Source of the DNA: Oreocharis arfaki
Taxonomy: Eukaryota > Chordata > Aves > Passeriformes > Paramythiidae
DNA length: 64,000 bases
Assembly (NCBI GenBank): GCA_013398015.1
Contig: VZRR01013053.1
Span: 1,178,001 to 1,242,000, forward strand
Reading direction: 5' to 3'
Shown: positions 23,346 through 36,204 of the stretch, one piece after another
How positions within the stretch are numbered: position 1 is the first letter of the stretch
How the letters are laid out: each line of letters begins with the position of its first letter
Translations under genes and position numbers: made by a program
The notes under the pieces: model-generated
The model's database searches: none
The model's input: the letters and a program-made list of their open reading frames with translations, nothing else
Told to the model about the DNA's origin: nothing

Positions 23346-25892
23346 CAGATAGTATTTACTGTGGCTGGTTTTTATGAGTACCCCTAATGGATGTTGCCCG
23401 AAAAAGTTAGGAGTCTTAGTAGGTGTATGCAGCTCAATTTAAATAATTAAATATTTACAAATAGTGTAAAAGTTATATATGATTAGGAAGAAGATGTTGC
23501 TATAATTAGATTAGTGAAAGTGAAAAGACGGAATTCTGGAAATTTCTTCTGTGTAAGAAAATGTGCCATGATTAAAAAAAAAAAAAAATGCACAACCTCT
23601 TCTGCTCCAGAAATAACAGATTGGAGTGGACATTGTCTTCATACATTGAATTTTTGTTGATGTCCACTATCTCTATAGTAAATACTCTGGTATTAAGGCA
23701 TAAGAAGAAGGAAGGAAAAAAACTATGAATAGTAATGATGTTTGGCAAACTTTCATAAAAGGTTTGATAATGGGAATTATGATACAAATATCTACAGCAG
23801 TGGAAGAGTTTAGTGGACCTCTGATGATAAATATAATTTGTAAGAAGTCCAGAATGGACATTGACTATAATCTGTGTCCTACAAGGGTTTTGTTTCTTTT
23901 TTTTTTTTTAACTAACCATGCTTACATTAGTAGTTTACATACCAATTACTCATAGGTCTTGCATATTTCATGACCCAGCCACTACAATGATTCAATTGCA
24001 TTCTATTACAGAGCATGAGGCGACATTATATTACTGCTTGTTATGGGATCTTATTTTTAGTACTTGTCAAGATGTAATATTTGAACAGTAACACTCACTA
24101 TTTTTCAGTGTAAAACAGCTCTTACATTTATGTTATTTTTTCAAAACCATAGGTTTGGGTGGCGATTCTTGATTCACAGAAGAGGTTTCCAGCTGAAATG
24201 TGCTGTCCTAAGGAGAAATGGCATGTGAATGCTTTTATATTTTCAGCTGCTTGACTAGAGTGCTGCTTTTAGATCATTAGACTTTGCTGACAGAAATGTA
24301 CATCAGTTCTTTACATCAGTTTAAAAGTTTATAAAAAAGAATCATGGCAAGGCACATAGTGTTTCTTCAGCTTGCTTACTAAGTCAAGCTCTTCCTAAAT
24401 AGTATCACAATCCTTCAATGCCTTCAGTGAAACAAAAAGCAAGGAAACCTTGGAAGTCCACAGAAACACCTATAGAATGAGCTGATAACCTTTCTGGTTA
24501 TCAGTTGAGGAGAATGTATGGTAAGGTTAACTTGAGGATATGCTGAAAAACTAAAAGAATAGACTGGAATGGTGGTGCAATCTAAAAATCTGATACACAA
24601 CAGGATTGCAACTAGATAATTTTAGTACGTAATTTAGTGATTGTTATACCTTTCAGTATTTACTTATCATGTAACACAGAAGAGGATTTTTTTACCATAC
24701 CCCACAGGAAAAACACTTGAATATTACTTGCTAAAATTGACCTTTACTTACACATCGTGACTTTTACATGACAGTATTATGATAAACTGACTCTAGCTTC
24801 AAATTTATTACTCAACCCTGACCTTTGGTTATATTAGAATATTGCTTTCAACCAGACTAAATAATAATGTCTCTGTGAATGTAAGGAACTGGCAGATCCG
24901 AGATGTCAATTGCCAGCTCAATTTTACTTTCACCTGGGAGTACAGCATGTCACAGTGCTTTATTGATCTAAGAGTCATTAGACTTCAGTGTTATAACTCT
25001 TCAGTTTTCCACACAGTGCAATACAGTGCACTGTAAAAGGGATGAAGCATGGACTGGAGCATGACTCCAGTTGAGACTGGTCAAAATTTGGGATGTTTAT
25101 TTCATCAGAAAGAAGTATAGTAATTTTGATTTTTTTTCCCCTAAGTTGGAACTTGCAGCCAAAATGTCTTCGGAAAGATATACAAAATGATCCTTCCAAA
25201 ATGGTTAGGGCAGAGTATTCAGTGTATACTGGAAAAAAACCTGTTCTTGAAATTTAAGTGCTTAGTTTTGAAGTTACTGGAACACTTCAAACTATTGCAT
25301 TGTTGCAACTATATTGCACTCCTATTTAGTATAGCATAGTAAAATACTTCAATTTCATGATTTAACGTAATGTTCAAAATAAAGGACATCATTATAGTTC
25401 AGAGAAACTTCTTGACAACTTTTTTCCTATATGTCAGGGAAGTCGATAGATTTTGCTGATATGTTTCGATTTAATGAAATCAGTATTCATTGTTAAAAAG
25501 TGTTTAGATAGTCAGAAACTTTTCAATCTGCTGTATAATCTGCATACTCTGTAAACAAGAGTATAACAAGGAATAAAAGCACCGTCTTGCGACTTCCACT
25601 CATCATGCTTCAGAAGAATTAATGTAACGGAATGTCTTTCAACTGGTGCAGCAGCTTCACATGGCCTTGCTTTTTAGATAGGGACTGAAATCAGTAGGAT
25701 TCCTTCTTTAGAAAGGACTATGGTTATAATCCCAGGGGAAGTTGTATTATTGAAATAATAATTCATTTGCCGAACATGTGCGTAAAGATTAAAGAGCATG
25801 ACACACTGTTATTGTTGTGCTATTGGTGCCAGGATTCTTCTGGATACCAAAGCACATCTCTGCTGGCATTCAGGCCTCAACCAATTTTCAAG
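23346..25892. other. AT-rich non-coding DNA, no gene seen
   Basis: No supported gene. An A-tract lies at about 23574-23588, a T-tract near 23898-23910, and the hairpin at 24480-24506 is listed separately. Confidence 0.6.
24480..24506. repeat. Short hairpin, 9-bp perfect stem, 5-base loop
   Basis: CTGATAACC (24482-24490), loop TTTCT, then GGTTATCAG (24496-24504). One G-T and one A-T pair extend the stem outwards. About two such 9-bp hairpins would be expected by chance in 64 kb, so it is recorded as structure only. Confidence 0.8.
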
Positions 25893-26920
25893 CATAGAAT
25901 CACAGCACAGTTTGTGTTGGAAGGGACCTTGAAGATCATCACATTCCAGCCTTGTTGCCGTGCGTAGGGACGCCTCCTGCTATACCAGGTTGCTCAGATC
26001 CCCATCCAGCCTGGCCTTGAACACTTCCAGGGGTGGAGTATCCACTGACAAGGACAGTAGAATACAACAGCATTTTACACTCTTCATAATGATAGCAGAA
26101 CAGAACAACCTCTACTCTTATCAAGGAGAGTAGAACACAACAGCACAGCTTTGGAGAAATAAATAAAGGATGCAACCTAGGCAAACAGAAATCATGCGAA
26201 ATGCAAGCAGGATGCCAGCTCAGCTCTGCAAGGCTGACAAAGCAGAAGTTAAGCAGAGCAATATTGAGCTCACTCAAAAGCAGGGGTTGAGGAACAGCCC
26301 ACCTAAAAAGGACACCAGAGGTTGAAGACAGACCCCCGTAAGAACCGGAAACGGACTTCTGACTTACGGACTAGACTTCTGTCTTAGGGTCTGATTATGT
26401 CAAATAAAGTCAAGGAAGTGGGGTAGCCAGTGAATATGTAATCAATGTGTATGACAAAAACTCTGTTCCAACACCTGTCGTACATGAATGGAGGAAGGAT
26501 CCCCGAAATGGCCAGCACGCTGTAATAAAGAACACCTGCTTTCTAATACTCAAAGCTGTGTTAGAAAGTTTCTATCCAGCCGATTTTGGTATCACCGCAA
26601 CCTCCATGGACAGCCCGTTCCAGCGTCTCACCGCCCTCAGTAAAGAATTTCTTCTGCATATCTAACCTAAGTTTCCTGTCTTTCAGTTTACCATCACTAC
26701 AGTTCCTCGTGAAAGGTCCCTCTCTGGGTTCCCTCAGACAGTGGAAGGTTGCTGTGAGGTCTCCACCCAACCTTCTCTTCTCCAGGCAGAACAACCCCAA
26801 CTGTCTCGGCCTGTCTTCATAGCAAAGCTGCTCTAATCCTCTTACCAACTTCATTGCCCCTTCTGGACTTGCTCCAACTGTTCCGTGTCCTTTTCATGTT
26901 GGGGTCGCCAGAACTGTACG
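25893..26920 (-). mobile_element. CR1 retroposon, antisense on + strand, split by an LTR insertion
   Basis: The left part (25893-26045) is a reversed CR1 3' end: 'catagaatcacagcacag', 'ttggaagggaccttgaagatc', 'ccatccagcctggccttgaacacttcc'. It stops at 'gtatccac'. The sequence resumes at 26599 with 'aacctccatggacagcccgttcc' and continues through 'taaagaatttcttctgc', 'cttctcttctccaggcagaacaacccc' to 'catgttggggtcgccagaactgtac' near 26920. Joining the two parts restores the normal CR1 order at that point, so the 549 bp between them arrived later. Sense is on the minus strand. The minus-strand open frame at 26561-26854 is CR1-derived and runs into the LTR. Confidence 0.93.
26046..26594 (+). mobile_element. 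Solo retroviral LTR nested in CR1, 549 bp
   Basis: The inserted segment begins TG (26046) and ends CA (26594). It is flanked by CCAC (26042-26045) and CCGC (26595-26598), a 4-bp target duplication with one difference. A poly(A) signal AATAAA at 26524-26529 lies 65 bases before the end, which gives + orientation. Just after it an 8-bp inverted repeat CTTTCTAA/TTAGAAAG (26539-26546 and 26561-26568) could form a hairpin around the polyadenylation site. The presumed U3 carries a 24-bp repeat 73 bases apart (26049-26072 and 26122-26145, two mismatches) and a second 20-base-spaced repeat around 'gacttctg' (26352-26389), as often seen in viral enhancers. No internal retroviral sequence is present, so it is a solo LTR. 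The class is not certain; the 4-bp duplication would fit class I, but mutation may obscure a longer one. Confidence 0.82.
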
Positions 26921-29162
26921 TATATTCATTAAGCTGTTCTTACAACAGCTTGTCATATACTTCTGCCTACTCTGCTTCTGCATGGATGTCTTCTCTACCC
27001 AAATTGTTTTTGAAGTATTTGCATTCATTGAACATGTAAATTAAGTAAGCAGGTATTCATAATATAGATATAGAGATATTTTAATGATGTTTTAACAGTA
27101 TATTTTCTAGAAGACATATCTTCGAATTGTTTTATTTGTTCAGTGACATTTAACAGTGAAAAAAGAAAGAATTTCTCCAGAGATTAGCAGTATATAGTTT
27201 TGTGGTTTAATATTTTCTCCAAATGAATTACATATTGGTGGGGTTTTTAATATTTTAGGCAGTTTTGTGTGATTATTTTAAGTGTACTTTTTTTCTTTCT
27301 TACTCACGGTGGAGAGAAACATACTTTACAAGCTACCAGAGCAACTTAATAAGAATGGAGGGGATAAGTGAAATAAAAACCACTGATACTGTCTTACAAA
27401 TAGCAATGTCCTTCAAATTCACATTTGTCAAAACCTAATTTTGTAATTATTGTCGTTGACGACATAGGTACTCTACATAATTTTTTATGCTTTTAAACCT
27501 CATCTAAAAAATTCACTGGTAGTCATTCAACCATCACAAAAAGGTCTCCAGTAATCTTGCTTTAAAATCAGAACTGTTTACAAGAGATACAGGATTTTAC
27601 TAGTTTGATGGCAGCAACAAGGTTACCTTTAAAATGTTTGTGCTAAAGCAAACATGCTTTCTGAAAGAAAATTCAGTATGTGATGCCTTGAAAACAGCCA
27701 TCAGTCAGCAAAATGGCCATAGAAAAGATTCCAACAGCTCTTGTTCACTTTATTTGACTGATCTGGTAAACCCAGTATACCAGAAGCAGTTTGTTATTCC
27801 AAGAACTCTAACATTCATCTCACTTTAGGAAAAAAAAATTAAACAAATCAATTGTCATTTTCAACTCTTTAGAAGACTTTGCATCTTATTTTACAAAGCA
27901 AATGCTTGTTCCTATTATGATGGAGGAAATAAAAATGCAACTTCTGTCTAGAAATTACTGCTTAGCTTATTTGTATTTTATGAGCATTTCTTCCCCCTGA
28001 CTGAGAATGCGGCTTAATTGCTCAATAAAAGTGTAGAGTTTTAAGACAAAAAATCTACTATAAAATTAAATGAGATTTGAAAAATGGATGCTAAACAATG
28101 TGTCAGTTCATTGCACCAGAGCTGGTGGCTTTGAGAGCTGAGAATTAGAGGGTCAGATTCATTAAAGCTGTATTGATGTCAGACGAAGTTGAGGCAGCAT
28201 TTTGTCCTAAGTTTACAACAGACTCGAATTCAGCAAAATCGATGCAAAAATCTTGTGGAACTGATCACTACTGGGGATACGAGGTCTTTGTTTCGCAGAT
28301 AACCACGTGTTCTCAAATGAAAGAAAAGTCAGATTGTAACACTTTGTTGTTTAAGGACTTTGGGCTTTGTGGTGTTTTTTTGTGAATTTCATTTATTGGG
28401 CAGTGGCAAGGTAGACAAGTTGAATTCTCCCTGTGTGCTCTGCTATTCAAAATTAATGAGAGAAGACTGTAAAGCCTAGATTTTAAAGATCCTGAGAAGA
28501 GAGTGTTGGAGATGCACGGCAGGGGAAGGATTTTTGCCTGTAGCATTTGTAGAGATTCACAGATTTGTGAATAAAGCCAGTGCCTGACAGTTCGAGAAGG
28601 TGGCACTCCACAAAAACTTCTGTCAGCTATTGCCCTCACCTCACGAGGCACTTGGTATTTCTGTGCTGGAAGAAATGCTTCTTTAACCTTCAAACCATAA
28701 CCAGGGCATGTTTTCTTATCGATTTCGGCACCCTGTCAAAACAAGAGCTGCTTTGCAGGGACTGTGACCGAAGAGTGGTCAAAGGGACAGGCCCAGGACT
28801 GGGGTCTAGACAAGGTTTTCCTCTCTCTCTGCTTGTGGAGGAGATGGACACTCCTGGTTCAGGTGGGACTTCAGTGGCAGGAGACCATGACCCCTGGAGG
28901 TTGTCAGCAGGGAGCAGCAGTGCAGAGAGCAGACCCTGAGAAACTATTGATGAGACAGTTTGAGGTCAAGTAGAAGCTTCCAGCTTCATTTTGATATAAA
29001 ATCAGAAAACTTGTGAGGGATTGGTGCTGTGAGGTTTTTTAGAATTACTTCTATATAGCAAAGCAAAAATCAGGGGGTTTATAAGCCACTGTGATATTAA
29101 ATTTTAAATTGTAAATCCTTTCCATAATCCTTTCCAGGATTAAAGCGTATCGGTGAGTGAAA
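26921..29162. other. Non-coding DNA, no gene seen
   Basis: AT-rich sequence with a GC-richer part at about 28500-28970. Open frames on both strands there (minus 28313-28693, plus 28580-28939) overlap each other and have no recognised content. Confidence 0.55.
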
Positions 29163-29255
29163 TATTATGGACATTTTTACACATGTTTGCTTTCAGTTTT
29201 TTTATATATATTTCATTGTCTGTTAACTCCTTGCACCACTAGAGAGCCTAAAATA
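29163..29255. repeat. Diverged local duplication, copy A
   Basis: This aligns with 30429-30518 in the same orientation. Shared blocks are 'tattatg', 'catttttaca', 'tgctttcagtttt', 'atatatattt' and 'agagcctaaaata', giving roughly three quarters identity by eye. The copies are about 1.27 kb apart. I do not recognise the repeat family; it may be a unique segmental duplication or two copies of an undescribed old repeat. Confidence 0.75.
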
Positions 29256-29495
29256 GCTTGCTTCTAAAGCTGAAGCCTAACAGACTTCATTATAGTGGAA
29301 ATGGCATACTTTATTCTTCATTATTATTTTTTTGTTTCACTGTTAAACTTTGTACCTCATAGCTTTCTGTCTGCCACTTATCTTTGTTCTACAGGCTAGA
29401 GGAGAAGGAATTCCATACTAATAAGTCCAAATTGAGTAAAAAGTTAAACTCACTGGCCCTACTGTCATCCTCAACCAGGGAGACAGGACCTTTTC

Positions 29496-29948
29496 TTACA
29501 GGTTGCACCCTTGAGTCTCAGTCATACTTGTTGTCGGAGAAGTATAAATCTTTACAGGAATATGTTGGCAGAATCTCTCACAGTTCTTATAATCTGTTAT
29601 TAAAATTCCATTTTGTGGGTATTTCATGAATTTATGGATTTCTTCCTTGATGAATGGTTGCATCATAACACACAGCTGAGCAGAAGGTGGCATGAATTTT
29701 GAGTCACTGACTGATTCAGGATGACACATTTCCCAATAAGGAGCACTTATCTGGACTTTGGTTACTCTGTTTGATGCCTCTGTTCTTCTGAGATTGATTC
29801 TGTTTCCAGATGGCCTCTGAATATTTGTAGGGATAAAAATACATGCATAAATCACGTGGGAAAATTCCTGTTCAAGTAATGGAAAAGAAGAAAAAGATCC
29901 CACTTGGAAAAGCTCTGGGTAATGAAAACTAGTGATGTTTCTCTCCAA
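29496..29948 (-). other. Longest open frame (150 codons), probably chance
   Basis: The frame is open for 150 codons but starts with TTG, and the first ATG is at about codon 74, leaving some 77 residues. I see no signal peptide, membrane segment or domain, and no splice sites or promoter that would make it an exon. By a rough estimate, a frame of this length is expected somewhere in 64 kb of such DNA. It is recorded because it is the longest, not because I think it is a gene. Confidence 0.12.
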
Positions 29949-30428
29949 AAAGAGAAAGATTAGATCCTATTTTATCTGTTGCAACCTTGTAAAATGCCAG
30001 TAAAAGTAAGCTGACTTTTCAATTCATGATGGCAGTTCCTCTAACACACCTTTCATACCTGAAAGAAAAGAAGGAATATTAATTTTTAATTAATGCTTTT
30101 TAGAAACAGTGGCTTTGAATATGGAAAAACTAATGATCTGGTGTTGCAGTTCCAGAGCAGAGAAGTGCTGCTGACTTGCATGGGAGTTCTCAGACTGCCA
30201 CTGAAAAATTTAATTTTGGATTGATCTGATGCTTTTTCTCCTTCTAAATGTTTCATTTTATGTATAAAAAAGGTGATGACACTCATTTTTCTAGCTATTT
30301 CTAGCACTTCAGAAGGACCCAAAATCATCTTTCTAGCTTTATTTTAGAATCTGGCACCTTTCATTTAAAAAAAGAAGTCCTGATATCCGAACAGTACATA
30401 TTACAAAACATTATGTGGATGTTAAAAC

Positions 30429-30518
30429 TATTATGTCCATTTTTACAACTATATGCTTTCAGTTTTCTACATATATATTTCTTTGTCAAACCCTTGCATC
30501 ACCAAAGAGCCTAAAATA
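30429..30518. repeat. Diverged local duplication, copy B
   Basis: Partner of 29163-29255, same strand, with small indels. It keeps the 'tgctttcag' and 'agagcctaaaata' blocks. Weaker similarity may extend a few bases upstream of both copies. Confidence 0.75.
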
Positions 30519-33500
30519 TCTCCAGATCTATGTAGGCCAAATATTTTCTTTCTCTGTTCAACAGTCCCCAGTTGGACCAGGGGCTTTTAATAGCTCCTGA
30601 TAATTGATTATATAAAAAGGCATTGTTTATGTTTGCCACTGCTATATTTACTTTTGCTTAATTTTGCTTGATTTTTTACATACTTTTGTGTGTCAGGTCA
30701 GTTAAATATTTATTAGTGCAATAAGATATGATTGTAATGTAGGCATCTGAGTAAGAGGTGTATGCCTTTCTGCACTGAACTTTTATTAAGAAATGCTCTA
30801 TGATTCTCTGAATAAATTAATCTTTCAGAATTTCAGATGTTTTTAAAATACTGTTTGAGTAACTCAGTGTTTTACCAAAGAATTCTTTCGCCCCACTTTG
30901 ATATTCCCAAGTCTCTTAATTGCTTGGCACACCCAGAAAGCTTTACCGCAAGTGATCAAGGTTGTGACTGACTTAAAACATTGTGGGAATTACCTTCTAG
31001 CCTGATGAAATCGTATGGTAAGTAAGGCACTCATTCATTTTGAATAAACTTTTAAAATTTGAAGTTATTTGGCAATGATTCTCCCACAATGTCATTTTCT
31101 GAAGCAGCCTCAGTACTCAGTCTGAAGCACTTTGCCATGCTTTTTACTGCATAAATTATAAAGTTGTACTTTGATGTTTTATTTCACTCTAGAAAATATC
31201 AACCACCAGTTGGAAGGAACCCTACTGTTCTTCAGTACATGTGGGAGTCAGCAGACAGAAGTGAAGAAACTTTTTTATTTTGCTCTGCCAGGACTGGGTC
31301 AGTCAATGAAGCAGGCAAAGTATTGAAGAGGTATCCAACCTTCACACTAGAACAGAGAGATAATTTTTTGTTCTTGGTTGTTGTATTTCATGTAATTACG
31401 ATATATTTTTTCAATCATTCCGGATGCATTCAAGTTGAAAGTGGCTCAGGATGCACATAGTGAATTATTATGCTGTTGGCCTACACTGGAAGCTTTATGA
31501 GCTGTTCTGCATCCTGATTTGTTAGAGGAAGATGAAACCACATAAAAGTCAAACTGAAAGCTACAAAAAACATTACTGCTTTGTTTTTCCTATTTATGAA
31601 GCACTGAACTGTAGAGTACTCTAATGATAGCTTGTATTAATTTTAACAAACTTGAAAATCTTGCTGACTGGTCTAACATTTAGGTGCTTTTTCATTCTGT
31701 TTCTCATCAACCTTTAGCTTTTTGCTAGAGGCACCACATTTGTTATGTTAGTGTAAATAGATAATTACAAACAGTGGTAAAATGGAACACCACCACTGGT
31801 AGAGCTGAGAGGCTTTTAAAAGTTTCATCCCACTCAACTACAAAAAAATTAAATATATGGATTGTGAACATATCTGTTTTATTAACACAAAGCTTTTTTT
31901 TTTTTTTTGGCTGCTTTTTAAATAGCTTCAATGCTCTTAGAAAATACAGAAAACATTCTGTTTCCTAAAACTAGCCTTTTCTGGTTCTTGTTTTCTACTT
32001 ACGCATGGACAGTGGAATTTGTCTTCAGAAACTACCCGTGGGATTTGGGGGAAAGAAAGTAATGCCTCTTCTCACAGGTTGGTCTCTAACCGAAGGTTAA
32101 ACTGTGTAGCAGTTGAAACTCGGGTGATCCCGAGTTGTCTGTTGGAGGTGATCTTCAGCCTTTTGTTAGCAGGGCTTTATTTTGCAAAGACACAGGGGAC
32201 ATGTGGTAGGCAAGGTAGGTTATAATGGCTGGTGTGTTGTGCTGGAGACCTGAAGAAGAGAATATGTAAGAGCGAGTGATAAGATATTAGCATGGGCACA
32301 GCAAGTGCCTCCTCTTCAGATAAGTTTAGAATGTGAAAAAACTACTGTTGGTTCATTTGGAACCTTAACCTGCAGCTGCATCTACTGATGCTGCTTCAAA
32401 ATTTATTTATGTCTAGGCAGAATATTCTTTATATATGCCATATAAACACTACAGCTTTCTTTGGCCTTTGTTCTATATTCCATTATCCTGTGTGAAATTC
32501 ATCTTGGGAGCAGACACCGGGCACAACATTACGTGAGACTCGATGAAGTTGTCATATTAAAATTTAATGGGATGTGGACTATGTGCTGGCCCTTTTCCAA
32601 GGATGAATTTTACCTTTTTTGGCATGAATTTCTCATTTCTTTCTCTGTGAAAGGTCCTCTCTTTCTGTTAAGGTGTCCTTAAGGACATAAGGTGTCCTTA
32701 TGCTCCTTAGAAATTAATACATATTTTAGTCCTTTATTAAAAATGTGACAAGAATACTGGCAACAAGGATTGCTTTTCTATACTTTTATCTTAGTGAGAC
32801 TAGTTGCAGAAAAGGAAAAAGAAGGACATACAAATTCAGTAGCACTTCATATATATGATTTTTAAATAATACCCTCAAAATCATATTCCTCCTTTTCTTT
32901 TCCTGTCCCATTTTAAGATCAGCATATGCCCCAGAGGACCTTACGAAAATTGTAAATATCTTATGACCGCTTTTTTTTATTTCCATGGTATGCAAAAGAG
33001 TAATCAATATTGCAGCACTGTAATTCTTTGATGCTTTGACTTTTTTATGCATGGAGAATGCATATTGCATCCGCAGGTGTTTACTAAGCTTGTCTTCATA
33101 TGATTCTTGATAAAAGTAAGAATAATATCCTGTCTTAAATCTGCAAACAGAGATGTATTTTATAGTAATCATTTTCTAAACATCAAGTTACAGAATTCAC
33201 TTTTAGTCTGTTTAGCACTGACCTATCAATACTTGTGTATTATAATTTAATTAATTTGCTGTTTTTTTCAATTATGATGGTAATTTTTAAAGATTTTTTT
33301 TCACACAAAAAATGTGTATGCAAGTATTTATGCATATTCAATTTTCTGTATGCTTCATGGAGGTCACATTTTCAAGGAGAGAGAGAAGATAGTTCAGGAA
33401 AAAAATTCCTACACATACACACACACACTCAAGCACAAATGCTACATTTATGACAGAGTTCATTCTGATAGAAGCAGAAATCCAGTACATTGAGTAAAAG

Positions 33501-36204
33501 GGAAATTTTTAGGCTAAAGTAAAAATACTTTATTTGTTGTCCTTGCATTAAGAGGAGAAACAGTAACCATATGCAGGTTTCCAGGGATATTAAAATAGCC
33601 TAGTGTTAGAACTGTGTAAGGAAATGTGAATTGCAAGATAGGAATAAGGCATATGGCAAAGTGGTTGAATATCTTATTGCAGGAGTTGTAAACCGATTTC
33701 AATTTAGGTAAGCTATTGACATCCCCCAGAACTAAATCCATACCTTCAACAATCCTTCTTTAGTAATATTCTGCATTTGTCTCAAATATGGTGTATTGTT
33801 GAGGGTTTTTTTTAAAAAGGAAAAATGGCCTTGCATTTTCAAAGTAGTTTTAAGAGGCAAAACCAAAAAGAAGGTGATTTATACCAAGCTAAATAAATGA
33901 CTGAAAAAAGAGAGGGTTGATGCTTTGCAGCTTCTTTCTTATGCCACAGCTTCAAAGTGTGATTAACTGGTTGTTAGACTCTGTAATAAACATGCTTCAA
34001 CTGAAGAAGTGTTCAATTGGCTGTTAACACTTTAAATTAATCAGTGTGTACCTCACAGCCATCTAGAATTCGTTTTTGTGACTGTAAAGTGCCATCTCTA
34101 TCATCTTCTGGTATAACATATATACACACTATTCTCTACAATACCTTTAAAATAGCTCTAAAGTGATCTCCAGGGACCATACTTGTCATGAGATAATTAC
34201 TGTCCTGTGCTATATGAAACTCTTGACTGCTCTTCCTGTTTTAGGATATCCCAGGAGAATAATCACTGTATAACAATGTCTATTCTATTGTGATTTAATA
34301 TCTTCTTATGCTGATTGACAAAGCAGTCAAAGATGAAATTAATTTATCTTGTACCAGTAGTTTCTTGGCACAGTTTGAACCAAAAAGACATTGGGTGATG
34401 CTGCTCAGAGGTGTACCACAGTCCTGCTTTCTGAAATCAGGCTTCAGCTACCTGCATTTAAAAAAGTATGAAACATGGCATCTGGTAAGCTCGTTTTTCT
34501 CAACCACTTTTTGTAATCAGGTTTAACATCTCACTGGATACTTCCTAGCTCAACATGCACAAAGCATAGCTACTGCTGCTATGGTTATTACATCTTTACA
34601 TACATGTGTGGTGTATAAACACACAGGTGGAGAAGATGCTGATATTCAGCACCTGAGCAATTCACAGTTTGAGGCTCACTGGGGTTGGGTCACCACTGCC
34701 AGGTGGGGTTGGGTTGTTCAAAGGTAATCCAGATCCCTGAATATGAGAGGAAGTAAATCAGGAGGAACTCTGCAGGCTGACTTCACTGAGCACTGAGGGA
34801 GAAGGAAATTGCTGAGGAAACCTCTGTGGTTATGTGCACCTTTTTCCTGAGAGAATGACACAACTGCTTCTCCTAGGCTCTCCAAGGGATGAGATATACA
34901 TCTTGGTCAGACCGAAGCTTGGAACACAGCTTCTGGGACTAAAAAGTTGCTGTTCCTGGCCACTTGTCACCTGCACTATGGTCCAGGTTCATACACCAGC
35001 ATTTCAGGAACAGTTTTTCATCTCACTCCCCTCCCAGCCTCTGTGCTGCCTGGGTCCCAGAACAGCATCTTCTCGTTCAGGGGACAAAGCCTGCATTATT
35101 TTGTGAGATTCTCTGACTTAGTAAAAAGACATGGCATTTTGAAAGGAAAGGAGAAACAGGTCAGAGGCAGCTTGGAAGGCAGAGGAGGAAAACAAAAAGC
35201 ATTCACAAACCCAAATTAATATTTTAGTTGCCAAAGGAAGGATGACTGCTTCTTAAAGATAGGAGTTTAGTTTTGTCAATGTTTTTGTGACTACATGTTC
35301 TTTTGAAATATATGCACCTCTTTTCACAAAAAAACAGGTAACAAAACCCCAAAACCGACACCCTAATTTTTATTTCTTATATAATGCAGCAAGGAAGCAT
35401 ATGAAAAGAAGGGTGGAAACCATTTAAATAATTGTTTGATTTATTTTGAGAGAAAAAAGTAAAGTTATGTGAGAATTTCTGATTCCTCACTCTCCAGCTG
35501 AAAGAGAAAAAGAATAATATACCAATGATTTGTGACACAATTTTTGATTTGCCCTTTAGATATTTATGAAACTATTATCTTTATTCCCCCTTTTTTCTTC
35601 TCATATTATTTGATTTGTGTGAAAATTAATAAAAGAAATTACATACACAAAAGCAGCCCATAACTGCTGCATACTCAAATTGATAAATGTGAACCATACC
35701 CAGTGTGATATTTAACAGAAATGAAAATATGAAGGTACTAAAGTTATATCTCTTTTTTTTTCTCTTCATTGGTTCTGTTATTAAATGAAAGGAAATCTGA
35801 ATATTATGTATCTTGACAATGGACTCTTACATAGTGAAACACCATTCAGTGTTATTAAAATGTGAGTTATTCTTGTAATTGAAATTTTTTTCAACACTAA
35901 AACAATGATTGATGTACATAATATTCACTTGATAATTCACAGAAAATACAGTAACAGTAAATTTTTAAAAGCAATTAAGTTGTCTTTCGTTAACATTGAA
36001 ATTACAAGCAAAGAATTCATATTGAATTAATAAAAGTGATGCATATATAATTGAGATTGAGGTAGAAACTAATATAAACCGAATTAAAACATATTTTTAC
36101 ATATAATAAGCTTCTAATTATACTTCTGCTTGCTTAGACAGGCAACTGCAATCTATACACCTTAATGCAGAAGTGAAAATATATGTTAGGTTAAGCAATG
36201 CCAA
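30519..36204. other. AT-rich non-coding DNA, no gene seen
   Basis: No gene was supported. Small features: T-tract 31894-31908; an 8-bp-stem hairpin AACTCGGG/CCCGAGTT at 32117-32136; direct repeats of AAGGTGTCCTTA at 32670-32681 and 32689-32700 with a 14-bp palindrome between (32674-32687); and a short CA tract at 33411-33429. A GC-richer interval at about 34650-35110 has overlapping short open frames without recognisable content. Confidence 0.55.
33411..33429. repeat. Short (CA)n microsatellite
   Basis: An 'acacatacacacacacac' run. Ordinary. Confidence 0.85.

Noticed and set aside
24480..24506. 9-bp-stem hairpin as functional RNA
   Set aside because: About two such hairpins are expected by chance in the window.
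26561..26854. 97-codon minus-strand frame as a protein
   Set aside because: Most of it is the CR1 3' region and the rest is LTR; it is a repeat by-product.
29236..29249. CTCF-like sequence CCACTAGAGAGCCT
   Set aside because: Only 11 of 14 core positions match and the 3' half is poor; it also lies in the local duplication, whose partner copy lacks the match.
29496..29948. 150-codon open frame as a gene
   Set aside because: It starts with TTG, the first ATG is about half way in, it has no recognisable domain, and the length is within chance for this amount of sequence.
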